Of a stretch of DNA of 64,000 nt, positions 15,638 through 24,634 are shown piece after piece. The notes beneath the pieces are model-generated. The model had not been told where the DNA came from. It did no database searches and saw nothing but the letters and a program-made list of their open reading frames with translations. The position numbers and the translations under genes were made by a program. The stretch comes from Jiangella endophytica (GTDB lineage Bacteria; Actinomycetota; Actinomycetes; Jiangellales; Jiangellaceae): the NCBI RefSeq assembly GCF_003427025.1, contig NZ_QVAI01000005.1, positions 310,001 to 374,000 of the forward strand, read 5' to 3'. Position 1 is the first letter of the stretch. Every line of letters starts with the position of its first letter.

Positions 15638-18244
15638 ATGCACTCGACCAGACGTCCTCTCCGCTGGCTCGCGGCGGTGGCCGCGGCCGGCCTGGCCGGC
15701 GCGAGTATGGCGGCCGTGCCCGCACTCTCGGCCGGAGCGGCCGAAGGCGACCCGTTCATCAGTGAGATCCACTACGACAACGTCGGCACCGACACCGGCG
15801 AGGCGATCGAGATCCAGGCCGACCCGGGCACCGACCTCACCGGCTGGCAGATCGTCCTCTACAACGGCAACGGCGGCGCGCCGTACAACACCCGCACGCT
15901 CAGCGGCGCCGTCCCGGCCGCCGGCGTGGTCGTCGCGACGTACCCGGCCGACGGCATCCAGAACGGCTCGCCCGACGGCATCGCGCTGGTCCGCCCCGAC
16001 GGCAGCGTCGCGGAGTTCCTCTCCTACGAGGGCGGCATGACGGCGGTCGGCGGCCCGGCGAACGGCATGGCCGCCGTCGACATCGGCGTCTCGCAGGCCA
16101 GTTCGACGCCGATCGGCCAGTCGCTGCAGAAGATCCAGGGTGTCTGGACGGGCCCGCTGGCGAGCACCTTCGGCGCGGTCAACGGCGGCGGCGACCCCGA
16201 TCCGGACCCGGAGCCCGAGGCGGCGACGATCCCGGAGATCCAGGGCACCGGCGCCGACTCCCCACTGGTCGGCACGACGGTCGTCACCAGCGGCGTCGTC
16301 ACGGCCGCCTACCCGACCGGCGGGTTCGGCGGGTACTACATCCAGACGCCGGGCAGTGGCGGCGACGCGGTGCGGACGGCGTCCGACGCGGTGTTCGTCT
16401 ACTCGCCGTCGACGGCGGGACAGGTCGAGATCGGCGACCACGTCCGCGTCACCGGCGAGGTCACCGAGTACTTCGGGCTGACCGAGATCGAGTTGGCCGC
16501 CGACGGGCTGGAGACGCTCACCGAGCCGGCCGAGGCCGTCAAGCCGGTGCCGTTCACGCTGCCCGCGACGGAGGCCGGTCGCGAGGTCTACGAGGGCATG
16601 CTGGTCCGCCCGGCCGAGGGCTACGCCGTCTCCGACACCTACGCACTGGGCGGCTGGGGCAGTAGCGCGTTCGGCTCCGTCGGCCTGGGCTTCGGCGGCC
16701 CGCTGGTGCAGGAGACCGAGGTCGCCGCACCCGGCACACCGGAGTTCGACGAGGCGGTCGCGGCGAACGCGGCCCGCGCCGTCACACTCGACGACGGCCA
16801 GTCGAACCGCACGGCCACCAGCAGCCTGGTGCCGTACCTCACGAACGACGACCCGGCCCGCACCGGCGCCGGCGTCACGTTCCAGGACGACGTGATCTTC
16901 GACTTCCGGTTCCAGTGGAACTTCCAGCCGACGTCGCCGGTCACCGGGCCCGCGCCGGACGTCGTCACGTTCGGCACCGGTAACACCCGCGCGGCGAACG
17001 CGGCGCCGGAGGAGGTCGGCGGCGACCTGAAGATCTCCGCGTTCAACGTGCTGAACTACTTCACCACGCTGGGCGTCGACCTGCCCGGCTGCCAGGCCTA
17101 CACCGACCGCGCCGGCACCCCCATCACCGTCTCCGGCGGCTGCGACGCGCGCGGCGCCTGGGACGAGACGAACCTCGACCGGCAGGAGGCGAAGATCGTC
17201 GCGGCGATCAACGGCCTCGGCGCCGACGTCGTCTCGCTGCAGGAGATCGAGAACTCCGCCGCGTTCGGCCAGGACCGCGACGTCGCGCTGGCCACGCTGG
17301 TCGACGCGCTCAACGCCGACGCCGGCGCTGACACCTGGGCGTACGTGCCGTCGCCGGCCGCGCTGCCGAGCGACGAGGACGTCATCCGCACGGCGTTCAT
17401 CTACCGGACGGCCGCGGTCGAGCCGGTGGGCGAGTCGGTCATCCTCATCGACGACCCGGCCTTCCACAACGCCCGCGAGCCGCTGGCGCAGGAGTTCCGG
17501 ACCCTCGGCACCGGCTACGAGTTCAACGCGATCGTCAACCACTTCAAGTCCAAGGGCGGTGAGTGCGGCGACCTGCCGGAGGGCTGCTTCGACGCCGACC
17601 GCACCGCGCAGGCGCAGGCCCTGGTGGCCTTCGCCGGCGAACGGGCCGCGGCGACGGCGACCGACGACGCATTCCTGCTCGGCGACTTCAACGCCTACAG
17701 CGGCGAGAACCCGATGCAGGCGCTTTACGACGCCGGGTACACCGACCTCAACAACGAGTACGCCGGCGAGCACACCTACGTGTTCGACGGCAAGGTCGGC
17801 TCGCTGGACCACGTGCTGGCCAGCTCGTCGGTCGTCGAGGCGGGTCTGGTGACCGGCGCCGACGTCTGGAACATCAACTCGGTGGAGTCGGTGCTGTTCG
17901 AGTACTCGCGGTACAACTACTTCGCCAGCGAGCTGTTCCAGCCGGGCACCGTCTACCGGGCCAGCGACCACGACCCGATCCTGGTCGGTGTGCAGACGCC
18001 GGTCACGTTCGACGGGGTCCGGGGCCTGGTGCAGCGCTACGCCGCCGCAGGCGCCGTCAACCGGTCGCAGGAGGCGCAGCTGATCGCGCACCTGTCGACC
18101 GCCGAGCGGCTGTCCGCGCGCGGCCTGGCCGGGCCGGCAGGCACGTCGCTGGACCGGTTCGTCGCGGTGGCCCAGCGGGTGGCCGACGCGGACGCCCGCG
18201 CCGCGCTGCTGGCGGCCGCCGAGAAGCTGCGCTCGCAGCTCTGA
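15638..18244 (+). CDS. Secreted ExeM/NucH-type extracellular endonuclease
   Basis: 868 residues. A signal peptide with RRPLRW and cleavage near AGAAEG is followed by a lamin-tail-like domain (FISEIHYDN through LVRPDGSVAEFLSY, about 38-135). An OB-fold region follows, and from about residue 470 an endonuclease/exonuclease/phosphatase domain with KISAFNVLNYF, SLQEIEN, NHFKSKGGECG, LLGDFNAY and SDHDPILVG. The last ~70 residues look like the FIMAH helical domain. This is the architecture of ExeM/NucH nucleases, which degrade extracellular DNA. It has no LPXTG signal, so it should be released rather than anchored, unlike the nucleotidase encoded upstream. Confidence 0.88.
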   Translation: MHSTRRPLRWLAAVAAAGLAGASMAAVPALSAGAAEGDPFISEIHYDNVGTDTGEAIEIQADPGTDLTGWQIVLYNGNGGAPYNTRTLSGAVPAAGVVVATYPADGIQNGSPDGIALVRPDGSVAEFLSYEGGMTAVGGPANGMAAVDIGVSQASSTPIGQSLQKIQGVWTGPLASTFGAVNGGGDPDPDPEPEAATIPEIQGTGADSPLVGTTVVTSGVVTAAYPTGGFGGYYIQTPGSGGDAVRTASDAVFVYSPSTAGQVEIGDHVRVTGEVTEYFGLTEIELAADGLETLTEPAEAVKPVPFTLPATEAGREVYEGMLVRPAEGYAVSDTYALGGWGSSAFGSVGLGFGGPLVQETEVAAPGTPEFDEAVAANAARAVTLDDGQSNRTATSSLVPYLTNDDPARTGAGVTFQDDVIFDFRFQWNFQPTSPVTGPAPDVVTFGTGNTRAANAAPEEVGGDLKISAFNVLNYFTTLGVDLPGCQAYTDRAGTPITVSGGCDARGAWDETNLDRQEAKIVAAINGLGADVVSLQEIENSAAFGQDRDVALATLVDALNADAGADTWAYVPSPAALPSDEDVIRTAFIYRTAAVEPVGESVILIDDPAFHNAREPLAQEFRTLGTGYEFNAIVNHFKSKGGECGDLPEGCFDADRTAQAQALVAFAGERAAATATDDAFLLGDFNAYSGENPMQALYDAGYTDLNNEYAGEHTYVFDGKVGSLDHVLASSSVVEAGLVTGADVWNINSVESVLFEYSRYNYFASELFQPGTVYRASDHDPILVGVQTPVTFDGVRGLVQRYAAAGAVNRSQEAQLIAHLSTAERLSARGLAGPAGTSLDRFVAVAQRVADADARAALLAAAEKLRSQL

Positions 18245-18259
18245 CGCACCCTCAGCAGC

Positions 18260-18290
18260 GGGGCCGTCCTTCCTCCGGGAGGGCGGCCCC
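18260..18290 (+). terminator. Strong hairpin terminator after the nuclease gene
   Basis: A 14-bp stem with two G-U pairs and a three-base loop (arms 18260-18273 and 18277-18290), 15 bp after the nuclease stop codon. No U-tract. Placement and stability fit an intrinsic terminator. Confidence 0.75.
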
Positions 18291-18323
18291 ATGCTGTCGG
18301 CAGGGGCACCTAGAGTGTCCGGC

Positions 18324-19664
18324 ATGACCGATCTCCGGGCCGCCGTCGAGGCCATCCTCCCGTCCGCGCGTGCCGACCTCGAGCGGCTGGTGCGCATCCC
18401 CAGCGTCAGCGCCGACCCGGCCCGCGCCGGCGACGTCCTCGCCAGCGCCGAGGCCGTCGCCGAGCTGGCCCGCGGTGCCGGAGCAGCCCAGGCCGACGTC
18501 GTCAGCGCGGCCGGTGGCCGGCCTGCGGTCATCGCCAGCTGGCCGGCCCCGGAGGGCGCGCCCACCGTCCTGCTCTACGCCCACCACGACGTCCAGCCCA
18601 CGGGTCCGCGCGAGGGCTGGACCACCGACCCGTTCGAGCCCACCGAGCGCGACGGCCGGCTCTACGGCCGCGGCAGCTCCGACGACAAGGCCGGCGTGGC
18701 CACGCACATCGCGGCGTTGCGCGCGTTCGACGGCCGCCCGCCGGTCGGTGTCGTGCTGTTCGTCGAGGGCGAGGAAGAGATCGGCTCGCCGTCGTTCACG
18801 CCGTTCCTCGAGGCCTACCGCGACCGCCTGTCCGCCGACGTCATCGTCGTCGCCGACTCCGCCAACTGGACCGCCGAGGTCCCGGCGCTCACCACCAGCC
18901 TGCGCGGCGGCGTCGACTGCCTCGTCACCCTGCGGGTGCTGGAGAAGTCGGTGCACTCCGGCGTGTTCGGCGGGCCGGTCGTCGACGCGCTCACCGCGCT
19001 GACCCGCCTGCTGGCCACGCTGCACGACGACAAGGGCGACGTCGCCATCGCCGGGCTGGTCACCACCGGCGCCGCCGACGTCGACTACCCCGAGGAGCGC
19101 TACCGCGCCGAGGCGGGCGTGCTCGACGGCGTCCAGCTGGTCGGCACCGGCTCGCTGCCCGACCGGCTGTGGACCCGGCCCACGGCGTCCGTGCTGGCCC
19201 TCGACGCCCCGGCGGTCGCCGACGCCTCCAACATCCTGGTGCACGAGGCGCGCGCCAAGGTCAGCGTCCGCATCGCGCCCGAGCAGGACCCCCGCGCGGC
19301 GCTCGACGCGCTGGAGTCGCACCTGCGCGAGCACGTCGAGTTCGGCGCGCAGCTCGAGATCACCGAGGGCATGGTCGGCGGCGGCTGTGCGCTGCCGACC
19401 GAGGGCCTGGTCGTCGAGGCCGCAGAGGCCGCGCTCACCGAGGCGTTCGGCGTCACGTCGGTACGCACCGGCATGGGCGGCTCCATCCCGTTCATCGCCG
19501 AGTTCGAGAAGACGTTCCCCGACGCGACCGTGCTCGTCACCGGCATGGGCGACCCCCTCAGCGGCCCGCACGGGCTGAACGAGAGCCTCGACCTCGCGAT
19601 GTTCGCCAAGGGCTGCCTCGCCGAGGCGCTGCTGCTGGACCGGCTGGCCCGGCTCCCTCGGTAG
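18324..19664 (+). CDS. M20-family dipeptidase / metallopeptidase
   Basis: 446 residues from ATG 18324. It shows the M20 signature set: LLYAHHDVQP (zinc ligand His and catalytic Asp), GRGSSDDKAG (bridging Asp), VEGEEEIGS (catalytic and ligand Glu), the lid-domain SVHSGVFGG, and a final SGPHGLNES. It belongs to the carnosinase-like dipeptidase subgroup, cytosolic and two-zinc. It probably hydrolyses dipeptides or N-acyl amino acids; the substrate is not predictable. A DUF1697 gene begins 10 bp after its stop, so the two are likely co-transcribed. Confidence 0.85.
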   Translation: MTDLRAAVEAILPSARADLERLVRIPSVSADPARAGDVLASAEAVAELARGAGAAQADVVSAAGGRPAVIASWPAPEGAPTVLLYAHHDVQPTGPREGWTTDPFEPTERDGRLYGRGSSDDKAGVATHIAALRAFDGRPPVGVVLFVEGEEEIGSPSFTPFLEAYRDRLSADVIVVADSANWTAEVPALTTSLRGGVDCLVTLRVLEKSVHSGVFGGPVVDALTALTRLLATLHDDKGDVAIAGLVTTGAADVDYPEERYRAEAGVLDGVQLVGTGSLPDRLWTRPTASVLALDAPAVADASNILVHEARAKVSVRIAPEQDPRAALDALESHLREHVEFGAQLEITEGMVGGGCALPTEGLVVEAAEAALTEAFGVTSVRTGMGGSIPFIAEFEKTFPDATVLVTGMGDPLSGPHGLNESLDLAMFAKGCLAEALLLDRLARLPR

Positions 19665-19674
19665 GGGTCCGGCG

Positions 19675-20232
19675 GTGTCGCGGCACGTCGCGCTGCTCCG
19701 GGGGATCAACGTCGGCGGCAAGAAGAAGGTCGCGATGGCCGATCTCCGCGCGCTCGTCGCGGGGCTCGGCCACACCGACGTCACCACCTACATCAACAGC
19801 GGCAACGTCGTCTTCACCAGCGCCACGCCGGACGCGGGGCGCGACGAGCTGGAGACGGCGATCGAGGCGGCCATCCAGGCCGAGCTGGGCCTGGAGGTCG
19901 CCGTCCTGGTCCGCACCCACGGCGAGCTCGCCGCCGCCGTCGACGCCAACCCGTTCCCCGACGCCGAACCGTCCCGGCTGCTGCTGAGCTTCCTGCGCGC
20001 GGTGCCCGACCCTGACCGTTACACGGCCGCCGAGGGCCTCGAGTCCGGCGCCGACGAGTTCCGCGTCGACGGCACGACGCTGTATCTGCACGTCCCCGGC
20101 GGCGCCGGGCGCAGCAAACTGGCCGCGGCGCTCAGCAAGCCGGCGTTGGGGGTGGCGACGTCGCGAAATCTGGCCACTGTGCGCACTCTCGTGCAACTCT
20201 CACAAGAGCCGGGAAACCGCCGTTCGGACTGA
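19675..20232 (+). CDS. DUF1697 family protein
   Basis: 185 residues starting at GTG 19675. The N-terminus ALLRGINVGGKKKVAMADLR and the following TYINSGNVVFTS are the DUF1697 hallmark. The family is a duplicated alpha/beta fold found widely in actinobacteria and has no established biochemical role. The tail (RNLATVRTLVQLS) is also conserved in the family. It is cytosolic and transcribed with the dipeptidase upstream. Confidence 0.88.
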   Translation: MSRHVALLRGINVGGKKKVAMADLRALVAGLGHTDVTTYINSGNVVFTSATPDAGRDELETAIEAAIQAELGLEVAVLVRTHGELAAAVDANPFPDAEPSRLLLSFLRAVPDPDRYTAAEGLESGADEFRVDGTTLYLHVPGGAGRSKLAAALSKPALGVATSRNLATVRTLVQLSQEPGNRRSD

Positions 20233-20264
20233 ACGACGCCCGTCCGCGCTGACAGACTGCGGCC

Positions 20265-20690
20265 ATGGAGAACGAGGCCATCCTGTTGCAGGTGCGCGAC
20301 GGCGAGCTGGTCGGCGTCGGCTCCTGGGTCTACGCGTGGCTGCGGCCGGGCGCCGGCCGTCCGGTGGTCTACGTCGGCAGCACGGGGGTGCCGCCGGTGG
20401 TGCGCATCTGGCTGCACCTGCACGACACCGACCCCGACATCGGCCGGATGCTGGCGCGCTACCCCGACGTCGCTCGTGACCCGCTCGACGTGCTCGCGTT
20501 CCCCGTCCCGGCCCGCCTCGACCGCGCCGCGGTGAAGGCGGCGCTGGTCGACCGGCTGGAGACCCGCGGGCTGCTGTCCGAACAGTACGTCGGCGACCCG
20601 CCGGGCCTGCTCACCGCGAACGGCGGCGTCGCGCCCGCCGTCGAGTGGATGGTCGGCCAGGTGGCGGCCCACGCCGACGCCACCGGCTGA
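20265..20690 (+). CDS. Small protein with a degenerate GIY-YIG-like N-terminus
   Basis: 141 residues. The stretch WVYAWLRPGAGRPVVYVGST (residues 20-39) matches the spacing of the GIY...YIG pair of GIY-YIG nucleases (here VYAW and YVG). It is followed by VRIWLHLH, where the family has a catalytic Arg and a His. No C-terminal catalytic Glu is obvious. The remainder contains ALVDRLETRGLL and is probably helical. Function is unknown; it may be a non-nuclease relative. ATG 20265 lies 32 bp after the DUF1697 stop. Confidence 0.5.
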   Translation: MENEAILLQVRDGELVGVGSWVYAWLRPGAGRPVVYVGSTGVPPVVRIWLHLHDTDPDIGRMLARYPDVARDPLDVLAFPVPARLDRAAVKAALVDRLETRGLLSEQYVGDPPGLLTANGGVAPAVEWMVGQVAAHADATG

Positions 20691-20711
20691 CGTGGCCGGG
20701 CTCCGCCGGCG

Positions 20712-21545
20712 TCAGGCGCGCTGCGACAGCGCCCGCGTGACGAGCGCGTCGGACAGCTCGCGTAGTCGCCGGCGGGCGTCGGGGTCGAGCGCCTGCGGGT
20801 TCGGCGACGCCGCCATGGTCTGGTCGAAGTAGACGCCGCTGACGTCGGCCAGCTCCGGGTCGGCGACCAGCCGCAGTGTCGCCTCGCCGCCGTCGTGCAG
20901 GGTGCTCAACGGAGTCAACTCGGCCTCGCGGACCATCGACGTCGCCATCAGCGTGGCCGGATGCAGTGCGTTCGCCGTGACGCCGGTGCCGCTCAGCTCG
21001 TCGGCGAGGTCGAGGGTGAACATGATCTGCGCGAGCTTGCTCTGCCGGTACGCCCGGTAGCCGTCGTAGCCGTGGTCGAGCATCGGGTCGGCGAAGTCGA
21101 TGGGCGCCTGGCCGATCGACGCGACGTTGACGATGCGTGCGGGCGCCGCCGCGACCAGGGCCGGCAGCAGCCGCCGGGTCAGGTGGTAACTGGCCAGGTA
21201 GTTCACCGCGAACCGCAGTTCCACGCCGTCGGGGCTCAGCTCGCGGCCGCCGCCGGGCTCGCCGAAGCCGACCGCGGCGTTGTTGACCAGGACGTCCAGA
21301 CCGGGAAAGCGGTCCAGGACCTCGTCGGCCAGGCGGTCGACCTGGCCGAGATCGGCGAAATCGGCCCGTACGACGCCGACCGGCTCGCGTCCGCCGTCGG
21401 CCCGGATCTCGCGGGCGGTCTCGTCCAGACGCGCCGGATTGCGTCCGTGGAGGATGACGCCGGCGCCCGACGCCGCCAGCCGCAGCGCGAGCCATCGGCC
21501 CAGGCCATCGGTCGCACCCGTGATCAATACCGTCGTGGGGCTCAT
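20712..21545 (-). CDS. Short-chain dehydrogenase/reductase
   Basis: 277 residues from ATG 21545. The cofactor loop is LITGATDGLGRWLALRLAAS (TGxxxGxG, near the N-terminus). NNAAVG corresponds to NNAG, catalytic Ser is in NVASIGQ and Tyr-Lys in YRQSK. The tail with GVYFDQ and LSD is like that of retinol-dehydrogenase-type SDRs of actinobacteria. NADP preference is suggested by HGRNPARL after strand 2. The substrate is unknown. The gene is convergent with the small gene upstream and divergent from purF, from which it is separated by 78 bp. Confidence 0.85.
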   Translation of the reverse strand: MSPTTVLITGATDGLGRWLALRLAASGAGVILHGRNPARLDETAREIRADGGREPVGVVRADFADLGQVDRLADEVLDRFPGLDVLVNNAAVGFGEPGGGRELSPDGVELRFAVNYLASYHLTRRLLPALVAAAPARIVNVASIGQAPIDFADPMLDHGYDGYRAYRQSKLAQIMFTLDLADELSGTGVTANALHPATLMATSMVREAELTPLSTLHDGGEATLRLVADPELADVSGVYFDQTMAASPNPQALDPDARRRLRELSDALVTRALSQRA

Positions 21546-21623
21546 GTCTTGAGGTAACGACCCGCGGCCCCGGTGTTCTTCCCACCGCTCGCAATCCTGG
21601 TCCAGCTCCGTACACTGGGTGCC

Positions 21624-23204
21624 GTGGCCCGGGGCGATGGACGACTCACGCACGACATCAACCCACAGGAGAAGGGGCCGCAGGACGCCTGCGGCATCTT
21701 CGGGGTGTGGGCACCCGACGAAGAGGTTGCCAAGCTCACCTACTTCGGGCTGTACGCGCTGCAGCACCGGGGTCAGGAGTCGGCCGGCATCGCCGTCGGC
21801 AACGGCGAGCAGATCCTCGTCTACAAGGACATGGGCCTGGTCAGCCAGGTCTTCGACGAGTCGACGCTGAACACGCTGGTCGGCCACGTCGCCGTCGGGC
21901 ACACGCGCTACTCCACCACCGGCGGCAGCCACTGGCAGAACGCGCAGCCGACGCTCGGCGCCACGCCGGCCGGCACCGTCGCGCTGGCGCACAACGGCAA
22001 TCTCACCAACACCGCCGAGCTGTTCGAGCTCGTCAACGAACGGGTCGGGTCGGCCAGCGGCGAACTGCGCTACGGCAACACCACCGACACCGCGCTGATC
22101 ACCGCGCTCATGGGCTCCTACGCCGACCGCACGCTCGAGGAGAGCGCCGCCGAGGTACTGGCCCAGGCGCGCGGCGCGTTCTCGCTGGTGTTCTCCGACG
22201 AGAACACCCTCTACGCCGCCCGCGACCCGCAGGGCGTGCGTCCGCTGGTGCTGGGCCGGCTGGAGCGCGGCTGGGTGGTCGCCAGCGAGACCGCGGCACT
22301 GGACATCGTCGGCGCCTCGTTCATCCGTGAGGTCGAGCCCGGCGAGCTGGTGGCCATCGACGCCGACGGCCTGCGCTCGCGCCGCTTCGCCGCGGCCGAG
22401 CCGAAGGGCTGCCTGTTCGAGTTCGTCTACCTCGCCCGCCCCGACACCCACATCTCCGGGCGCTCGGTGCACGAGACCCGCGTCGAGGTGGGGCGACGGC
22501 TGGCGCGCGAGCACCCGGTCGACGCCGACCTCGTCATCCCGGTGCCCGAGTCGGGCACCCCGGCCGCCGTCGGCTACGCCGAGGAGTCCGGCATCCCGTA
22601 CGGCATCGGCCTGGTCAAGAACGCCTACGTCGGCCGCACGTTCATCCAGCCGTCGCAGACGCTGCGCCAGCTGGGCATCCGGCTCAAGCTGAACCCGCTG
22701 CGCGAGATCGTCGCCGGCAAGCGGCTGGTCGTCGTCGACGACTCCATCGTGCGCGGCAACACCCAGCGGGCGCTGGTGCGCATGCTCCGCGAGGCCGGCG
22801 CCAGCGAGGTGCACGTGCGCATCTCCAGCCCGCCGGTCAGCTGGCCGTGCTTCTACGGCATCGACTTCGCCTCCCGCGCGGAGCTCATCGCGACCGGCCT
22901 GAGCACCGACGAGATCCGCCGTTCGATCAGTGCCGACTCCCTCGGCTACGTCTCGCTCGACGCCCTGATCGAGGCGACGACGGTGCGCAAGAACGATCTC
23001 TGCCGGGCCTGCTTCGACGGCGTCTACCCGATCGAGCCGCCGGCCCGCGCGGGCAAGGACGTGCTCGAGCAGGAGACCATCCCCGGCTGCGAGACGCCCG
23101 ACCGCGACGGCCTGGAGCGAGCCTCATCACTCGGAGATCCTGCCGATGGCCTGAACGCCCTGCTCAGCGCGGGTGGAGCCGCCGATGCGCTGCGGCGTCC
23201 GTGA
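21624..23204 (+). CDS. purF: Amidophosphoribosyltransferase
   Basis: 526 residues from GTG 21624, chosen because homologues begin with a RGDGRL..D..P.EKGPQDACG leader. The glutaminase nucleophile is Cys23, exposed after cleavage of the propeptide. Ntn-hydrolase residues follow (YALQHRGQESAG, GHTRYSTTG, HNGNL). The phosphoribosyltransferase PRPP loop VVVDDSIVRGNT is near residue 370. Cysteines near the C-terminus (LCRACF and others) fit the Fe-S type enzyme. It catalyses the first step of de novo purine synthesis. A TACACT -10-like box eight bases before the start suggests a leaderless or near-leaderless mRNA. purM lies 2.5 kb downstream. Confidence 0.95.
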   Translation: MARGDGRLTHDINPQEKGPQDACGIFGVWAPDEEVAKLTYFGLYALQHRGQESAGIAVGNGEQILVYKDMGLVSQVFDESTLNTLVGHVAVGHTRYSTTGGSHWQNAQPTLGATPAGTVALAHNGNLTNTAELFELVNERVGSASGELRYGNTTDTALITALMGSYADRTLEESAAEVLAQARGAFSLVFSDENTLYAARDPQGVRPLVLGRLERGWVVASETAALDIVGASFIREVEPGELVAIDADGLRSRRFAAAEPKGCLFEFVYLARPDTHISGRSVHETRVEVGRRLAREHPVDADLVIPVPESGTPAAVGYAEESGIPYGIGLVKNAYVGRTFIQPSQTLRQLGIRLKLNPLREIVAGKRLVVVDDSIVRGNTQRALVRMLREAGASEVHVRISSPPVSWPCFYGIDFASRAELIATGLSTDEIRRSISADSLGYVSLDALIEATTVRKNDLCRACFDGVYPIEPPARAGKDVLEQETIPGCETPDRDGLERASSLGDPADGLNALLSAGGAADALRRP

Positions 23205-23288
23205 GGCCGGGTTGTGACAAACCGCCCGAAATGTGGTTGCCTGCTCCTCGGTCACGAAACGGTCTCGAGCTGAGGTAGGAGGAACGTA

Positions 23289-24275
23289 GTGTCGCGGTCC
23301 CGTCATGGACGGTCTCGTCATCGACGCACCAAGATGCCGGCGTTCGCCCGCCTGCCGGAGCTGACCCGTCGCCGGGTCGCCCTCCTGGCCGCTCCGGTCG
23401 TGCTGGCCGGTGCCGCCGTCGCCGGGGTGACGATGTGGCCCGACGGCTCCGACGTCGGCAACGACGCGACCACGTCGCTCGGCATGCCGGAGCGCGAGGA
23501 GTCCGCCAGCCGCGGCGAGGACCGTCCGCCGCTGCCGCCGATGACGCCCAACGCCGCCCCGACGCCCACGGCCACGCCCACTCCCACCGTGACGCCGACA
23601 CCGACACCGATCCCCACGCCGACTCCGACCCCGACCCCCACGCCCACCCCGACACCGACTCCCACGCCGGAGCCGACGGTCGCCGGGCAGCTGTTCGTCA
23701 CGGCCGGCCTGAACGTGCGCTCCAGCCCCGATCTCGAGGGCGAGGTCGTGACCGTTCTCGGCACCGGCACCGAGGTCGACATCACCGGCGCCACCGAGGG
23801 GACCTGGTCGCAGATCCTGCTCGACGGCGAGCCGTACTGGGTGGCCACCGAGTACCTGGCCCAGGAGCCGCCCGCCGAGGAGCCTTCCGGCGGCATCTCC
23901 GCCGCCGAGTGCGAGTCCGGCTCCGGGGTCGAGGACGGCCTCGCCCAGGACGCCATCCGCGTCCACCGCGCGGTCTGTGCGATCTTCCCGCAGGTGACGT
24001 CCTACGGCGGCGTGCGCGCCGGCGACGGCGGTGAGCACGGCTCCGGCCGCGCACTGGACATCATGATCCGCGGCTCCGTCGGCGACGAGATCGCGGCGTA
24101 CGTCCGCGAGAACTACCGCGAGCTGGGCGTCAGCGAGGTCATCTGGCAGCAGCGCATCTGGACCGTGGAGCGCTCGTCCGAGGGCTGGCGCTCGATGGAG
24201 GATCGCGGCGACGACACCGCGAACCACTACGACCACGTCCACGTGACCGTCTACGGCAACGAAGGCAGCACCTGA
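23289..24275 (+). CDS. Membrane-anchored SH3b protein with a C-terminal peptidase-like domain
   Basis: 328 residues from GTG 23289, with AGGAGG eight bases upstream. It has a basic N-terminus, one hydrophobic helix at about residues 31-50, a long Thr-Pro repeat linker at ~90-127, an SH3b domain at ~133-190 ([17 protein letters not shown]), and a C-terminal ~110-residue domain with [22 protein letters not shown] and [12 protein letters not shown]. The His/Asp pattern of the last domain recalls M15/VanY-like and ARB_07466-type domains, which act on or bind peptidoglycan. It is probably involved in wall remodelling outside the membrane. No riboswitch could be recognised in the short upstream region. 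Confidence 0.75.
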   Translation: MSRSRHGRSRHRRTKMPAFARLPELTRRRVALLAAPVVLAGAAVAGVTMWPDGSDVGNDATTSLGMPEREESASRGEDRPPLPPMTPNAAPTPTATPTPTVTPTPTPIPTPTPTPTPTPTPTPTPTPEPTVAGQLFVTAGLNVRSSPDLEGEVVTVLGTGTEVDITGATEGTWSQILLDGEPYWVATEYLAQEPPAEEPSGGISAAECESGSGVEDGLAQDAIRVHRAVCAIFPQVTSYGGVRAGDGGEHGSGRALDIMIRGSVGDEIAAYVRENYRELGVSEVIWQQRIWTVERSSEGWRSMEDRGDDTANHYDHVHVTVYGNEGST

Positions 24276-24300
24276 CGCGTGCTCGGCACGGCTGGTCGCG

Positions 24301-24562
24301 TCACACTGCCGCCACACAGGCGTGTGGCTCGGGCGAGCCGAAGGGCCGGAACCTCGCGGCCGGAAGCCGGTGGGCGAACAGCCGCACCGTTCGCAGCGCC
24401 TCCACAGCGGTATTCGATCGCATGCACGCGATCGCCGCTGCCGGCGCCGATGATCCGGTCGCGGTCGGCCGGTGTGGTGGCCGGCGTGACCCAGGCCAGC
24501 GCCCGCGGGCACTGCTGGGGGAACCAGTAGTCGGGGCAGCGCTGCGCGTCGACCGCCCAGTC
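24301..24562 (-). pseudogene. Remnant of a DUF6886-like gene
   Basis: Read leftward, one frame from 24562 gives DWAVDAQRCPDYWFPQQCPR, then LAWVTPATTPAD and RVHAIEY, preceded directly by a TAG. The neighbouring frame continues with ALRTVRLFAHRLPAARFRPF, then PHACVA, ending in a TGA at 24301. Joined, these match the order of conserved blocks in the small actinobacterial DUF6886 family (YWFP..CPR; R.HAIE; MRT.RLF.YR; FRPFG..PHA). The N-terminal third is absent and the frame is broken near 24420, so this is a dead gene. I recall the family pattern but could not run a search. Confidence 0.5.
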
Positions 24563-24634
24563 CTACCAGCCGCCGGCGGGACGGCGGGCGGGGCCGGTGT
24601 GGCCGAACCCCGCCCACCCACGGAGCCGCTCCGA

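Noticed and set aside
13174-15759. Very long minus-strand open frame opposite the nucleotidase gene
   Set aside because: It is Arg/Gly/Val-rich shadow translation caused by high GC; the plus strand encodes complete metallophosphoesterase motifs.
15596-18565. 989-codon minus-strand open frame opposite the nuclease gene
   Set aside because: It has no recognisable domain, while the plus-strand protein shows signal peptide and full EEP motifs.
23100-23288. Possible c-di-AMP riboswitch before the SH3b/peptidase gene
   Set aside because: Such genes often have one, but only 84 bp separate it from purF and no ydaO-type core could be traced by eye.
23565-23675. Repetitive CCGACMCC-type DNA
   Set aside because: It encodes a Thr-Pro linker in the SH3b protein; low complexity comes from the peptide, not from a mobile or CRISPR repeat.
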